NCBI GenBank assembly: GCA_032622095.1
Contig: CP136066.1
Location: 62,278,609-62,342,608 of the forward strand
Length of the DNA: 64,000 bases
Reading direction: 5' to 3'
Source of the DNA: Siphonodentalium dalli
Taxonomy: Eukaryota; Mollusca; Scaphopoda; Gadilida; Siphonodentaliidae
Shown: piece after piece, positions 1 through 10,105 of the stretch
Layout: each line of letters starts with the position of its first letter
Position numbering within the stretch: position 1 is the stretch's first letter
Notes under the pieces: model-generated
What the model was told of the DNA's origin: nothing
What the model saw: only the letters and a program-made list of their open reading frames with translations
Databases searched by the model: none
Program-made: the position numbers and the translations under genes

Positions 1-334
1 TTTTGTACTGGTTCCATGTTTGAGTCTTGGGCCTGAATGTCTGGAACATACTAATAGGATGAACTCAAATCACACTATGGGAACCTAATTCTGCAATTGT
101 CAGACACACTATATCGAAGCTTGGTTACATATAACAATATTTAGTGAAGAAAGGTTAACGTAGCGTGCTGGGCGTCCCGTTAATTCGTTTGCTCTTGGGG
201 AAATCGAGTGTTAAGTAGCGGTATCCCGTGAAACATTGGCGTGACGTGTTCGTTTAAGACGGAGAAAAGCATCCAGCGTTCATTACGGCTAACGACACGA
301 TCCAGATAGCCTCTGTGCGAATTAACGACATATT

Positions 335-780
335 ATGGACTTAAGTAATTTAGTGATTAAATCAGATTGTGATGATGATACTGACGATGATGACGATGAT
401 TGCGATGATTATGACGATGATGACAATGACGAAGACGACGATGATGACGATGGTGATGGTGATGAGGATGAAGATGATGGCGACGATGATGACGATGACG
501 ACGATGACGACGACGACGATGATGATGATGATGATGATGATGCTGAATGATGACGACGACGATGACAATGACAATGACGACGATGATTACGATGATGATG
601 ATGATAATGGTGATGAGGTTGGTGATGATGACGACGATGATGACGATGATGATGGCGACGATGGCGATGATGATGATGTTGATGATGACGATGGCGATGA
701 TGATGATGATGATGTTGATAATGACGATGACGATGATGATGATGACGATGAGGATGATGATGATAATAATGATGATCATA
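335..780. repeat. GAT/GAC trinucleotide microsatellite
   Basis: About 445 bases of GAT and GAC triplets with scattered interruptions. It is open in several frames on both strands, giving poly-Asp, Met/Thr-rich, poly-Ile and His/Arg-rich translations. None has non-repetitive sequence resembling a protein, so this is a microsatellite and not a gene. Confidence 0.95.
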
Positions 781-840
781 ATAGTACAACTATGCACTTC
801 TGTCATATAAAAATGGCAAGCCAGACAACAGTGGCCTCCC

Positions 841-1632
841 TGTTGTAAACATATGTATATATGTTAATTAGTACTCTTATCTGTATTCGCCACTTAATTG
901 TGGCGTTGAGTTAAATAAACAATCAGCAATCAGATAAGTTAGAAACCAAACGCGATCTCCACTGGAAGAATGTGGCAATCAACTAAGATTATTGAAAAGT
1001 CCAACAACATCGACTGTGCCATTTCAAAGAACAAAACGTTTGAACTACTCACAAATATAAATATTTACTACTGTATTCGAGACGAATTATTTGGCAAAAA
1101 TCGCCAACAATCTAGTCACTAGATGTAATAAGTTAATAACAATGACGCTGTTTTCTACCTATTTATATATAAAATTAAGGAAAATAATTTATTTAATTTT
1201 TATTTGATTTTCTGTTATTCCGTTCTGAGAGTAGTGTTTCACATCATTTTAAAGCCACTTGGTGGTTTGCGCTCCAAAAGACACCTGATAATATTCGCTT
1301 TTGAATTTTCCCCGGTATCGAAATAGGTCGATAAATACTTGAACTTTTCTTGTCCACGGTCAGTGTATGTCCCAGAAAGAGGCATTTAAGTCATAAACAG
1401 TACAACTTTGGACACGATGTATCGGTCCCAAACAACAACCATTTGCACGGCATGGAACAAATGAAAGTGTCAATGACACTGTAGCTTAAATTGGTTAGGC
1501 GTTCACAATTTTATGCTGAGCAGTAAATAGAATGATAAAGAAGGAAAGTCAAAAAGTTTCAGTAAATGTACTGTATTGTGTAAATGAAACTAATTTCATT
1601 TCGAACATTTCTCAACTAAATGTGATGATGGA
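841..1632. other. No gene seen
   Basis: AT-rich sequence without a long ORF, palindrome or repeat that I can match elsewhere in the window. Confidence 0.6.
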
Positions 1633-1960
1633 AGGTGTGCCGATGGATTCAAATGTGAAACCCAAGATGGCTCCAGGCGTCCATTAAAAAAAAACAAATT
1701 TCGGAAGAATTGGACAGCTCCACATAGACGTCACTCCAAAGAACCATACGAAGTTTGGATGAGGGATGAAGGATGCTGCAAGTAGGGTGTGCCAAAGGAT
1801 TGTAATCACGAAAAAAGTAAAATCCAAGATGGCCGCTGGCGACCAGGTTTATAACGAAATTCGGTAAATATCGTTAGCTCCTATCTAGAGGTCACACGAA
1901 GATCCTTATGAAGTTTGGTGACGATCGGATGGCGGATGTGGCTTGTAGGTTGTGTAGAAG
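1633..1960. repeat. Two diverged tandem units of about 152 bp
   Basis: Both halves share the order GTGTGCC, an AAGATGGC block, AAATTCGG, TAGCTCC-like, an 'AGA(C/G)GTCAC' block and GAAGTTTGG. Spacing between like positions (1633 and 1785) is about 152 bases. A short reverse-complement relative of the GAAGTTTGGTGACGAT block lies at about 18640-18690, so this is a dispersed satellite family. Confidence 0.7.
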
Positions 1961-1965
1961 TATTA

Positions 1966-2270
1966 GTGACGTATACCGTTAGACCACAGAAACATCAGTG
2001 TGACGTATTCGGTTAGAGCACAGAAACATTGGCGTGGCGAACTCGGTTAGAGCACAGAAACATTGACGTGACGTATTCCATTAGACCACAGAAACACTGG
2101 GGTGACGTATTCGGTTAGTCCATGGAATCATTCTCGTGACGTGTTCGGTTAGAGCACAGAAACATTGACGTGACGTATTCCGTTAGACCACAGAAACACT
2201 GGGGTGACGTATTCCGTTAGTCCACGGAATCATTCGGTTAACCACATGCAGAAACATTGGCGTGGCGTAT
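1966..2270. repeat. 34-bp minisatellite with trimer pattern
   Basis: Nine or so copies of a 34-bp unit built from GGTTAGAGCACAGAAACATT followed by GACGTGACGTATT. Variants containing 'agagcac', 'agaccac' and 'agtccac' recur in that order, so a higher-order unit of about 102 bp is visible. An isolated related unit occurs at 228-262. Confidence 0.85.
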
Positions 2271-2277
2271 TTCTGAT

Positions 2278-2600
2278 TAACGAGGCTACCGATTCCTGTT
2301 CCTGTTTTTTACAGTTATTTCGTGTTATTTTACATCTTTTAACAATCATCAGAGTGACATAGCGGAATTGGATTTGAGTTTTTATCATCGTAAAATTACG
2401 ACCTATCGTGCAGATAATGCGAGCTCATCGTCGCAAAATGAAGTTATAACGTGCAGTTAATGGGGATGCCAGCACCGCGATATCAAGTTCGTGATGGCTG
2501 TTAAATAACCAGCCGTTACAAGTCCTCTCTTGCAACAATTTAAATTAGAAATGTACGTTGATCACAAAGGCTCGCGTCTGTATTTCTGTGGGGATATTAA
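2278..2600 (+). repeat. Dispersed repeat, copy 1 (matches 16076-16403)
   Basis: The sequence from 'cgaggctaccgattcctg' to 'ggatattaa' is repeated at 16076-16403 with modest divergence. It contains no coding potential. Its end at TTAA (2597-2600) is where the second copy is interrupted by a MITE relative, so this copy is a likely pre-insertion site. Confidence 0.8.
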
Positions 2601-3003
2601 GCTAAGGCTATATATTTGCTTTATACGTCTTCAAAGGAATTGATTAGTCGCAAAATTACGACGTATAATGCAAACAATGTAAGTTCATTTGAAGACATGA
2701 GTTTTTTTTAAACATACAGTTTGAATTACCGTTTTACATTTTTAAATACAGTTTTGTATCTGGTATGTAACTGGGATTCTGTTGTTTGGAAATTCATACA
2801 TATATAAAATGTCGAACCTCACGAAGCGCCAATCCGGGTGCAGAAATGGCACAGTTCAGTTTCAGTACGTAAAAGCCATTTGGAAAAATAAAACCTGACT
2901 AAAATCAGGTTTCCCTCAAATTTATTTGATATAACGCATTCACAATAATGAGTGCCATCCGATCTTTAACTGACACAACGAAATGTATGGCATTAAGTTT
3001 GGT
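2601..3003. other. No gene seen
   Basis: AT-rich spacer between the dispersed repeat and the first MITE. No ORF or repeat recognised. Confidence 0.6.
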
Positions 3004-3403
3004 TTAACCCTTTACCCAACAGAAGGGCCCTGTGCCAATGCATTCTCTTATATATGCGAGTCGACCATATGTCGCCTCGCATATATAAGAGAATGCATTG
3101 GCTTAACACATTACAAATTATAAAATTGTTAAAGAATGTAAGTAAAAATGGTAAAAAGTGTTAAAAAAAGATTTTTTTTAGGCCAATGCATTCTCTTATA
3201 TATGCGAGGCGACCTATGGTCGACTCGCATATATAAGAAAATGCATTGGCACAGGGCATAACTGTAACTATCACAATGTGGTCAAGGAGCCGGTTTCAAT
3301 GATATCCATATGTGTATGGTTCTATTGAGACAGACCGAAGATATTTTAGGCTGTTGAAGCTTTATTTGGCCGGTTTTGGCCGTTTTGTTGGGTAAAGGGT
3401 TAA
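3004..3403 (+). mobile_element. TTAA-flanked palindromic MITE, copy 1
   Basis: A 392-bp element (3008-3399) flanked by TTAA on both sides (3004-3007 and 3400-3403). It has 13-bp inverted ends, CCCTTTACCCAAC and its complement. TTAA target duplication with ends starting CCC is the pattern of piggyBac-type transposons, so I infer a non-autonomous piggyBac-like MITE. Inside are two near-perfect 69-bp palindromes (3034-3102 and 3182-3250) that are reverse complements of each other, separated by an AT-rich spacer. There is no ORF. Five further copies and two relatives occur in the window. Confidence 0.9.
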
Positions 3404-3653
3404 ACATATTTATTACCAATCAGTATATTAAAATACAAATTGGCATTGGGATTGAAGGACAAGTGCGATTTTATTTTGGAGTTGAGTCGAGATGAATTTC
3501 AAGTTTTCATCCAGATCTGACATATATCTCTCTTTTGCAAATGTTTTCATGTTGTTTATCTTGTTTCGAATTGTTCTGTATACTTATCTCAGTGCGATGT
3601 TGTATTTGTTTTTAAGGCTTTCTTTCTCGCACACGATCACTGTTTCCTATATT

Positions 3654-4165
3654 TATAGATCATGCCACGAATCTCTACTCTGGCTAACGTCCGTAGAGAT
3701 CACATTCCACCAGTACAAAACCTTGGAACTTTTTAAAGTTTTGACAGGGAACCCTATAAAGTCAAAAATATTACGCGGGGAATATATTTCTTACTTATTA
3801 TCTGTTTCTTATTAATGCACTTCACTGTATGTGAAGGTCCCAACTCGAAATTTCAAGATTTAAGTGAATTTCTGAGTGATTTTGCTTTGCGTCGCTTGCA
3901 AATATGGAAGTTTTCCTGAGAAATTAATTCGATGTATTTTGCGATACCGGCTCACAATAGTCACAGAAAGGCATTCAATTTCGAGTCGGGACCTTCACCT
4001 ACAGTGAAGCTTCACCCACAGTGAAGTACATTATTAAGGTCACATAATAACCAAGAAATATATTCCCTGCGTTATTTTTTTGACTTTATTAAGTTACCTG
4101 TCAAAAAATATTACCAATGTTTAATACTGTTGATCTCTACGGGCGTTAGTCGTAGAGATTCATGG
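3654..4165. repeat. Large imperfect inverted repeat with a 215-bp palindromic core
   Basis: The block 3654-3815 ('cacgaatctctac' to 'ttattaa') is repeated in inverse orientation at 4031-4165. The core 3816-4030 also has inverted ends: CACTTCACTGTA near the left and TACAGTGAAG near the right, followed by a matching GGTCCC-ACTCGAAATT block. TTATTAA borders the core on both sides, which could be a target duplication or simply part of the inverted arms. No coding content is supported; the short ORF over 3492-3815 is spurious. Confidence 0.7.
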
Positions 4166-4239
4166 CATCATCTACTATATTGATTGAGTCTAAAAGAACT
4201 ATCGAATTTATTGTACGGATCTCTGTATTTATACTTAGG

Positions 4240-4483
4240 TAATCACCTCTGGAATAATTCCATACCTGACGATTGCATTTCTCTGATCTACGATTGAGCG
4301 TAAGTACTTCTATGGGTGGTCGCATAATGGTCTGAGAGACCAAGATCGATGGTTGATGCGTTAACGAAAGACACGGTATCGCTTATTATAAGTAGGTCGA
4401 TCAAGGTTGAGAAGCTCCCGATGAGGGATATGCTTAAATGCGAGACCGTCAGCAAAATAAATGGCTTGACCGCCCCTTGCTCG
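4240..4483 (-). pseudogene. LINE endonuclease domain, C-terminal part, split by the gypsy element
   Basis: On the minus strand the sequence reads TLIDLLI...STIDLGLSDHYATTH. This matches the end of an APE-type endonuclease of non-LTR retrotransposons, with the conserved SDH motif at 4327-4335. The N-terminal part of an endonuclease in the same orientation lies immediately beyond the other end of the gypsy element, at 15074-15250. The LTR element therefore inserted into a LINE fossil. The reading frame decays below about 4240. Confidence 0.65.
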
Positions 4484-5585
4484 TGTAACGATGTTAGGTT
4501 TTCACCTTTCGTTTAGCAGCGCGTCATTTCATTCCGTATTTGTTCACCTATCAACCATTCGCCTCATTCATAACATCACCCGTTTGGAAACTTTGGTTCG
4601 TTATATATCAATATTTTATTCGCGCAAGTAATATTATTTGTAATGTTATTCATTGTAAATTGCTAGCACATTGTTTACTGGTGACGTCACGATCCAGAAG
4701 TTTAACTTCCGGTTCGTGAAATCACTGCGCGCTTGGTTCGATATGGTTATTAGGAACGCACTGCGTGCCCTCGAAGAGCAGGGAACGCAGTGTGTGCCCA
4801 GGGAACGTACTACGTGCCCTCTAGGGAACGCAATCCCGGGGTATAAAAGGCTTCCCCCCTCCGTAAGGGAACGCAATCTCATATTATTTTGGTCAATCCA
4901 GACGATAGCAGTAACGATCTCAAAGTTCTCTGGAACAATTTATCAGTACTAAGGTACGCCCGTCATGTCAGCCCATTGACAACATTTGAGTAGTCGTTCC
5001 GTTGGGAATTTCCAATCTATTTTAGATACTATTGACGGTATTGTTTATCATGGAAACCATCCGATGTATCCTGTTTTCGTGTTAGATTACCGTCTTTCAC
5101 CCAACGTAAATATCATTTGAGAAGTATTTACAGATTGAATATTGTTATTAAATCAATATCTTGAAGTATTCAACTAATATATGAATACAAATGTTGATGG
5201 TCAATCGACGTAAATGATAAGAATTAATTAACATTAATTCTAATACATAGCTCAGGACACTCTGTTTATGTCCTATGCCATTATAATTACATTACTGGAA
5301 CATTGAAGCAAGTAGTGAGCTAGCAATCACAAATTATACTCCATCTTATATACATGAAATCAATACACATTATATATATATCACTTTTGTCAGATCAGTC
5401 CAGAATAAATGATCAATTATCCAATGAACTAATTGAATTTCTACTCACCATTGAGCTAGGAGTGGGACTGGGCAATATTTGATTCCTCTATTTCAAGTAT
5501 TTGTCAAGTTAAGCTATTTGACAACATCATATATACATTTATAAAGTAACCTATAGGGAGACACCCCCTCACTGGTTACATAATT
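4484..5585 (+). repeat. 5' LTR of the gypsy element
   Basis: Begins TGTAACG and ends GTTACATAATT, with TGTAAC/GTTACA as near-terminal inverted repeats. I place the 3' boundary at 5585 for two reasons: a TGG-led primer-binding-like site begins at 5586, and the target duplication GCTCG then follows the 3' LTR exactly. If the LTR instead ended at the CA at 5580, no target duplication would be visible. It is 31 bases shorter than the 3' LTR, partly because it has fewer GGGAACG boxes. Confidence 0.88.
4680..4880 (+). promoter_or_regulatory. LTR promoter: CRE-like site, GGGAACG boxes and TATA box
   Basis: The palindrome TGACGTCA (4682-4689) matches the consensus cAMP-response element. Downstream are about five copies of a GGGAACGCAGTG-type box (around 4752, 4780, 4801, 4824 and 4867), several followed by GTGCCC. 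TATAAAAGG lies at 4842-4850. Together this is a plausible U3 enhancer-promoter driving genomic RNA. The factor bound by the GGGAACG box is not known to me. Confidence 0.6.
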
Positions 5586-5599
5586 TGGTGGCAGCAGTT
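5586..5599 (+). other. Primer-binding-site candidate
   Basis: TGGTGGCAGCAGTT directly follows the 5' LTR. TGG complements the CCA end of a tRNA, as expected for a primer for minus-strand synthesis. I cannot name the primer tRNA. Confidence 0.55.
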
Positions 5600-5639
5600 A
5601 ACGGATCGATTCAAACCAGAATCACGAAGACGGAAAGTT

Positions 5640-6474
5640 GTTACACGTAGTTCAGCGAAAGGACAGGCTGACTTCGTAGATGAGACACAGAATTGCACGA
5701 CAGATGACACAATAAATAACATAAATGGTCAGAAACAACCAAATGACATTATTGATAATGACAGTACGCTGGTAAAAAGACTGGACGGACTGGAAAAACA
5801 TATTAAGACAGTTATGTCTAAACTAGAGGACATACAGAATTCTCAGACAAAGGAAACAATGATTACAACACACAACACAGAGAACCATCAGACATAAACA
5901 AACAGTGGCATTCATACACACAATCGAGGGACTACTGGTACCGGTTTTAATAAGGAAGACATATGCCCACCATATGAAAGCAACACCTATAATAATATTA
6001 TACACTGGTCAGACCGAAACCCAGATCATGGCATAAAAGTTAATTTGGGTCACATAAACCCAGCTTACAGAGACAGGCCAGGGAGATTAATGGGCTATAA
6101 TGCAAATCCAGTGGGACCTCCGCAAACTGCTAACGCTAGTAACATTCACTTAATGCATGAACATAATCCATATACCCCACATAGACAGACTTACAGAGAA
6201 TATTCACATTATGGAACAAGGGGAGGCGGAACGCTTATTTTGAATTGGACACAAATCCACATAGGGACCGGTAATCAATTCCAGGGGGTATACCAACTCA
6301 ATTATGACTAACACAAATGCGACATCAGTGGGGACATCAGAGGCGATGAGAGGTGCATAGAGCCCAACCAATATGAGGATGTAGACATGAGAGATATGGA
6401 ACATTCGTATGAGACAGATGGATGTGATAAGTTTGAGAATCCAGGGAACGTAAGCAGGTATCCAGGAGAAAACA
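5640..6474 (+). pseudogene. Gypsy leader and N-terminal gag region, degraded
   Basis: Fragmentary reading frames precede the recognisable Gag core. At about 5750-5897 the translation reads LVKRLDGLEKHIKTVMSKLE, heptad-like and probably a coiled coil. An 88-residue open stretch at 6045-6311 is rich in Asn, Pro, His and Tyr, as is common for low-complexity Gag N-termini. Stops separate these pieces from each other and from the core at 6475. The original start codon cannot be decided. Confidence 0.5.
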
Positions 6475-7270
6475 ATGCTAATATCCCTCCATATTATAGG
6501 GGTGGTCCATTCAGGAGGCCGCTTCAGTGCAAGACCCGATGTATATGACGGCAGATCTAGCTGGTCAGATTACATAGGCCACTTCAAAATGGTAGCCCGT
6601 ATAAATGGGTGGTCAAAAGATATGAAGTTGATGCAGCTCAGTATAGATTTATGGGGATCGGCTAGAGGCGTTTTAGCCGATATAAGACCAGATCAGTTAG
6701 ATAATTACGATGAGCTCCTGGTCGTATTAACATCGCGTTTCGAGCCCAAGAACCAGACTGAAATATATCGATCTCAATTGGAGGCACGAACACGTCGTGA
6801 CAAAGAATCCTTGCCTGAATTGGCACAGGAAATAAAACGACTGGTTCGGATGGCATATCCTACTGCTCCACAGGATGTTAGGGATAGTTTATCATATAAA
6901 GCATTTAGAGATGCACTCCACGACAAAGAGATGGAATGATCTATATACCAGACCGGCACTGAACATATTGAGGATGCACTTAGTTTGGCGCTCAAGTATG
7001 AGGCGTTTCAGAGCAGCAGGAATAGGCTGAGCCAATATGGTCGTTATCAAAATAACAGAGTTCGAATGCAAACTGAATGTTTGGACGATATGGTACTAGA
7101 GGAAAAAGAGAATAATAATAATCCGCAGGTGGTGGATGGAAAATTGAGGCAAATGGTGACAGATGCAGTTGAAGGAGCAATAAGAAGGGAAAGGCCCCAA
7201 ATGGAAACATTGCAATTATTGCCTGAAAGACAATCACACTGAAGATAAATGCTTTAAGAAACAAAGGATG
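6475..7270 (+). pseudogene. gag: Gag polyprotein, capsid-like core and CCHC zinc knuckle
   Basis: Residues from 6510 to 6939 match the retrotransposon Gag core: DYIGHFKMVARINGW, an L-x-G/SA-R helix, FEPKNQTEIYRSQL and LPELAQEIKRLVRMAYP. This part forms the virus-like particle. A TGA at 6937-6939 interrupts the frame, which then resumes with EDALSLALKYEAF. Near 7195 the frame shifts, and a perfect CX2CX4HX4C zinc knuckle is readable at 7211-7252 in a different frame. The knuckle binds the element's RNA. At least one stop and one frameshift make this a pseudogene. Confidence 0.85.
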
Positions 7271-7439
7271 CAAAGTACAATAACAGAAATAAACATATCA
7301 GATCCAACAGGCCCAATGAAAAGTAACCAGTGCTGAGACCCAGACCAGTCAGGGAAACTGCTAGATGCTGTTTCTGGGGGTCAAGAGGCAGCAGTAGATT
7401 TGAACAATATTAATGATATTATAAGACCCGAATTGATAA

Positions 7440-7790
7440 ATGAATTTTCTGAGCAGCAACATGATGGCATGTTCTTGCAGGTGAACATTTATGGCCAAGC
7501 AGTCAAGTGTCTCATAGACACCGGTGCTACGGTATCAGTTCTGCACTAAAAGATTTTCAATAAAATACCAGAGAGCTCTAGACCACGACTGGAAAGTCGC
7601 TGTGGTCAATTAAAGATGGTCGATGGGGAAAACGTTACCCCCTGGGTGCTGCCATATTTTCCATTAAATTAGGAGAATTTGATTGTCCATGCCGAATGAT
7701 AGTGGCTGATTTGGACACCCCAGCAATTTTGGGGTACAATTTTCTCAACCGTAATGGATGTGAGCTGAATTTTAAACAGAATATCTGAAA
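7440..7790 (+). pseudogene. Aspartic protease of the gypsy element
   Basis: The catalytic motif LIDTGATVS is read at about 7511-7537 (DTGA at 7517-7528), in the same frame as the zinc knuckle. A stop follows soon after, at the TAA after 'ctgcac'. The flap and C-terminal motif PAILGYNFL is found near 7720-7746 in another frame, so the gene is frameshifted in between. A TGA at 7786-7788 closes that frame. The enzyme normally matures Gag-Pol by dimeric aspartic proteolysis. Confidence 0.8.
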
Positions 7791-7791
7791 G

Positions 7792-8239
7792 ATGCGCAAC
7801 ATGGACTTTGGATGCCAATTAGAGAGTCAAGTTGACTCAACATTCAGACTGACCTTGCAAGAAAATGCCATTATCCCACCTTTATCAGAAATAATTTTGC
7901 TAGTTAAGGTAGAGAATGATGATATAATAGGAAGAAATGCGATAATATCATCTGGGGGAAGATGCCTCAGAAAGAATGGTTTAATGTTAGCCACTAGCAT
8001 TTTTGACCCGTCACGGTATGATGTGCCTATCAGACTGATAAACATGGATAGCCAACCGAAGACCTTATACAAAAATAGCCATGTAGCTGAATGTGAACTC
8101 ATTCGGGCAAATCATATCCAGTCTGTTCAGACAACAGTGACACGGGGCAATAGCGCGCAAAATAAAGAATCTAGAGAAATCGAGGAGGGTGTAGAACCAT
8201 ATGTAATATAGCAGAAAAAATATAACACATCAGAGGGGC
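7792..8239 (+). pseudogene. Protease-RT linker region of pol
   Basis: An open stretch of 139 codons reads ENAIIPPLSEIILLVKV and VPIRLINMDSQPKTLYKNSHVAECE. This is the usual linker between protease and RT in gypsy elements: a 'xxIPPxSExxVxV' strand and a 'VPVRLxNxxxxPxxLxxxxxVA' strand. It ends in a TAG at 8209-8211, and RT-like sequence continues in frame afterwards. No catalytic residues are expected here. Confidence 0.65.
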
Positions 8240-8998
8240 CAGTTGAATTGCCGGAACACACGAACATTTTAATGGATCAAAGTGGGGAAGTTTTATCAGA
8301 AGAACAGAGAGAGATAGTTAAGAAGCTATTATATAAACACAGAACATTATTTGCTGTTAATAAGGAAGGCCTAGGGAGAACACATTTGGTATAGCATATC
8401 ATAGACACAGGAGATGCACGTCCCATACAACAGGCACCACGCCGAGTCCCATTTGCACTTCGACCTCAGGTCGAGAGTGAAATTCAGAGAATGTTGACAG
8501 CCGGTGTCATAGAGAAATCACAATCAGGATTGGCTAGCGCAGTGGTCATCGTTAAAAAGAAGATGAAGGAACCTTCAAGTGACAAGCCACCAGAAATACG
8601 GTTTTGTGTGGATTTCCGGAAGGTAAATGATGTTACTGTACGTGATTCTTCCTAGGCAAGATGATTGTCTGGATTGTCTCAGGAACTCAAAATATTAATC
8701 GTCGTTGGATTTATTGGCCGGATATTGGCTGACTCCATTATCAGAGAAAGATAGGCCAAAGATCACATCCAATATAACGTCCAATTCACAATATCAATTC
8801 CGTGTTATGCCAATGGGGTTATGCAATTCAGGAGCCACCTTTGAACGTTTGGTGGAGTCGGTACTAGCCGGACTGCCGTGGCACACATGCTTGTTGTTCG
8901 TTGACGAGGTCTTGGTTTTCTCAAGGTCATTCCAAGGTCAATGCGAAAGGTTAGACCAGGTTCTGACACGTATCAAAGAGGCGGACCTAAAACTTTGA
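8240..8998 (+). pseudogene. pol: Reverse transcriptase domain
   Basis: RT motifs occur in order. EIQRMLTAGVIEKSQSGLAS and IRFCVDFRKVND (about 8478-8630) form the fingers. DLLAGYWLTPLSE, YQFRVMPMGLCNSGATFERL and LLFVDEVLVFSRSF (8705-8930) form the palm. The frame is broken by stops at about 8393, at about 8654 and at 8996-8998, with disrupted sequence around 8654-8705. The catalytic box reads F-V-D-E where gypsy RTs have two adjacent aspartates. The domain copies element RNA into DNA; this copy looks inactive. Confidence 0.88.
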
Positions 8999-9037
8999 CC
9001 CAATAAATGTCTTATATTCAAAGAAAAGTGTTCATTC

Positions 9038-10105
9038 TTGGGACACATGGTCTCTGAACAAGGAGTCGAGCCTGATCCAGGAAAGATACACGCGATACAA
9101 ACATGGGCGACACCCACCAAGGTCAAGGACGTCCGTATTTTTTTGGGCTTATGCTCATACTACCGGAGGCACATTCGCAATTTGGCACAAAATGCAAAAC
9201 CACTCCATAAATTGACAGAGAAAGACATCAAGTTCGCATGGACAAAGGAATGCAAAGACGCATTTCAGACATTAAAGGCGACCCTAATAAAAGAGCCAAT
9301 CCTAAGATACCCAGACCTATCCAAACCCTTTCTCGTGGATACAGATGCTTCACAGGACGCGATCGGGGCAGTTTTGTCCCAAGTGCATGAAGATGGGGAA
9401 TATTCAGTGGCTTATAATAGCCGGACCCTATCTAAACCCGAACGCTCATATTGTGTAACACAGAAGGAGTTATTAGCAATTGTAGATGCAGTACGACACT
9501 TTCACACATACATATTCAATACAAAGTTTGTAGTCAGGAGCGATCATGGAGCTTTGAATTGGCTACGGATGTTCAAGAATCCGGAGGGACAAGTGGCCCG
9601 ATGGACTAATATTTTGGAGACATACAATTTTACAATTCAGCACCGTCCGGGCAAGTTACAAGCGAGACAAAAAACAAAGCCATCCAATGTGAGCTCTCAT
9701 CCACAGAATTCAACTGCTCAGGCATGGATAGCGAGAAGAAACCCCACAGAAATACGAGAGGCTCATGCCAGTGACAAGGACCTGGGGAAAATAGTAGAGT
9801 GGAAGGGACAAGGCATTGAGAAACCCCGGTGGGAACATATTTCGATACTATCGCGTAAAACCAAGACATATTGGGCACAATGGGACCGAATACAATTGCG
9901 TGATGGAGTATTATACCGAAAGTGGGTGGATGAAAACCGAGATGAGATAATATGGCAATTGATACTGCCAAAATGTTGGCAGCAGGAAGTCTTGAAAATG
10001 CTTCATATGGATTCCACGGGAGCACATATGGGTACAAATCGCATCAAGGGTCGCATACGTGACCGATTTTACTGGACAGGGTATTTTAACATGTCCCATA
10101 CTTAG
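9038..10105 (+). pseudogene. pol: RT thumb, RNase H and integrase zinc-binding domain
   Basis: This is the longest surviving pol frame, 355 codons. It opens with the RT thumb/connection (FLGHMVSEQGVEPDPGKI, FLGLCSYYRRHI). RNase H follows with PFLVDTDASQDAIGAVLSQ, TQKELLAIVDA and RSDHGALNWL, so the catalytic Asp, Glu and Asp positions are present. After the HRPGK marker comes the integrase HHCC region: H-M-D-S-T-G-A-H, then after the TAG at 10103-10105 the paired cysteines CPEC. It is in the same frame as the preceding RT block (frame 2), separated from it by a TGA at 8996-8998. Confidence 0.92.

Noticed and set aside
335-848. Asp-rich and other ORFs in the GAT/GAC tract
   Set aside because: All six frames are open because of the trinucleotide repeat. 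No non-repetitive coding sequence surrounds it.
3387-3403. Telomere-like GGGTTAA motif
   Set aside because: It is the right inverted end of the MITE plus its TTAA target, not a tandem telomeric repeat.
9630-10037. 135-codon minus-strand ORF
   Set aside because: Shadow of the RNase H-integrase frame on the plus strand.
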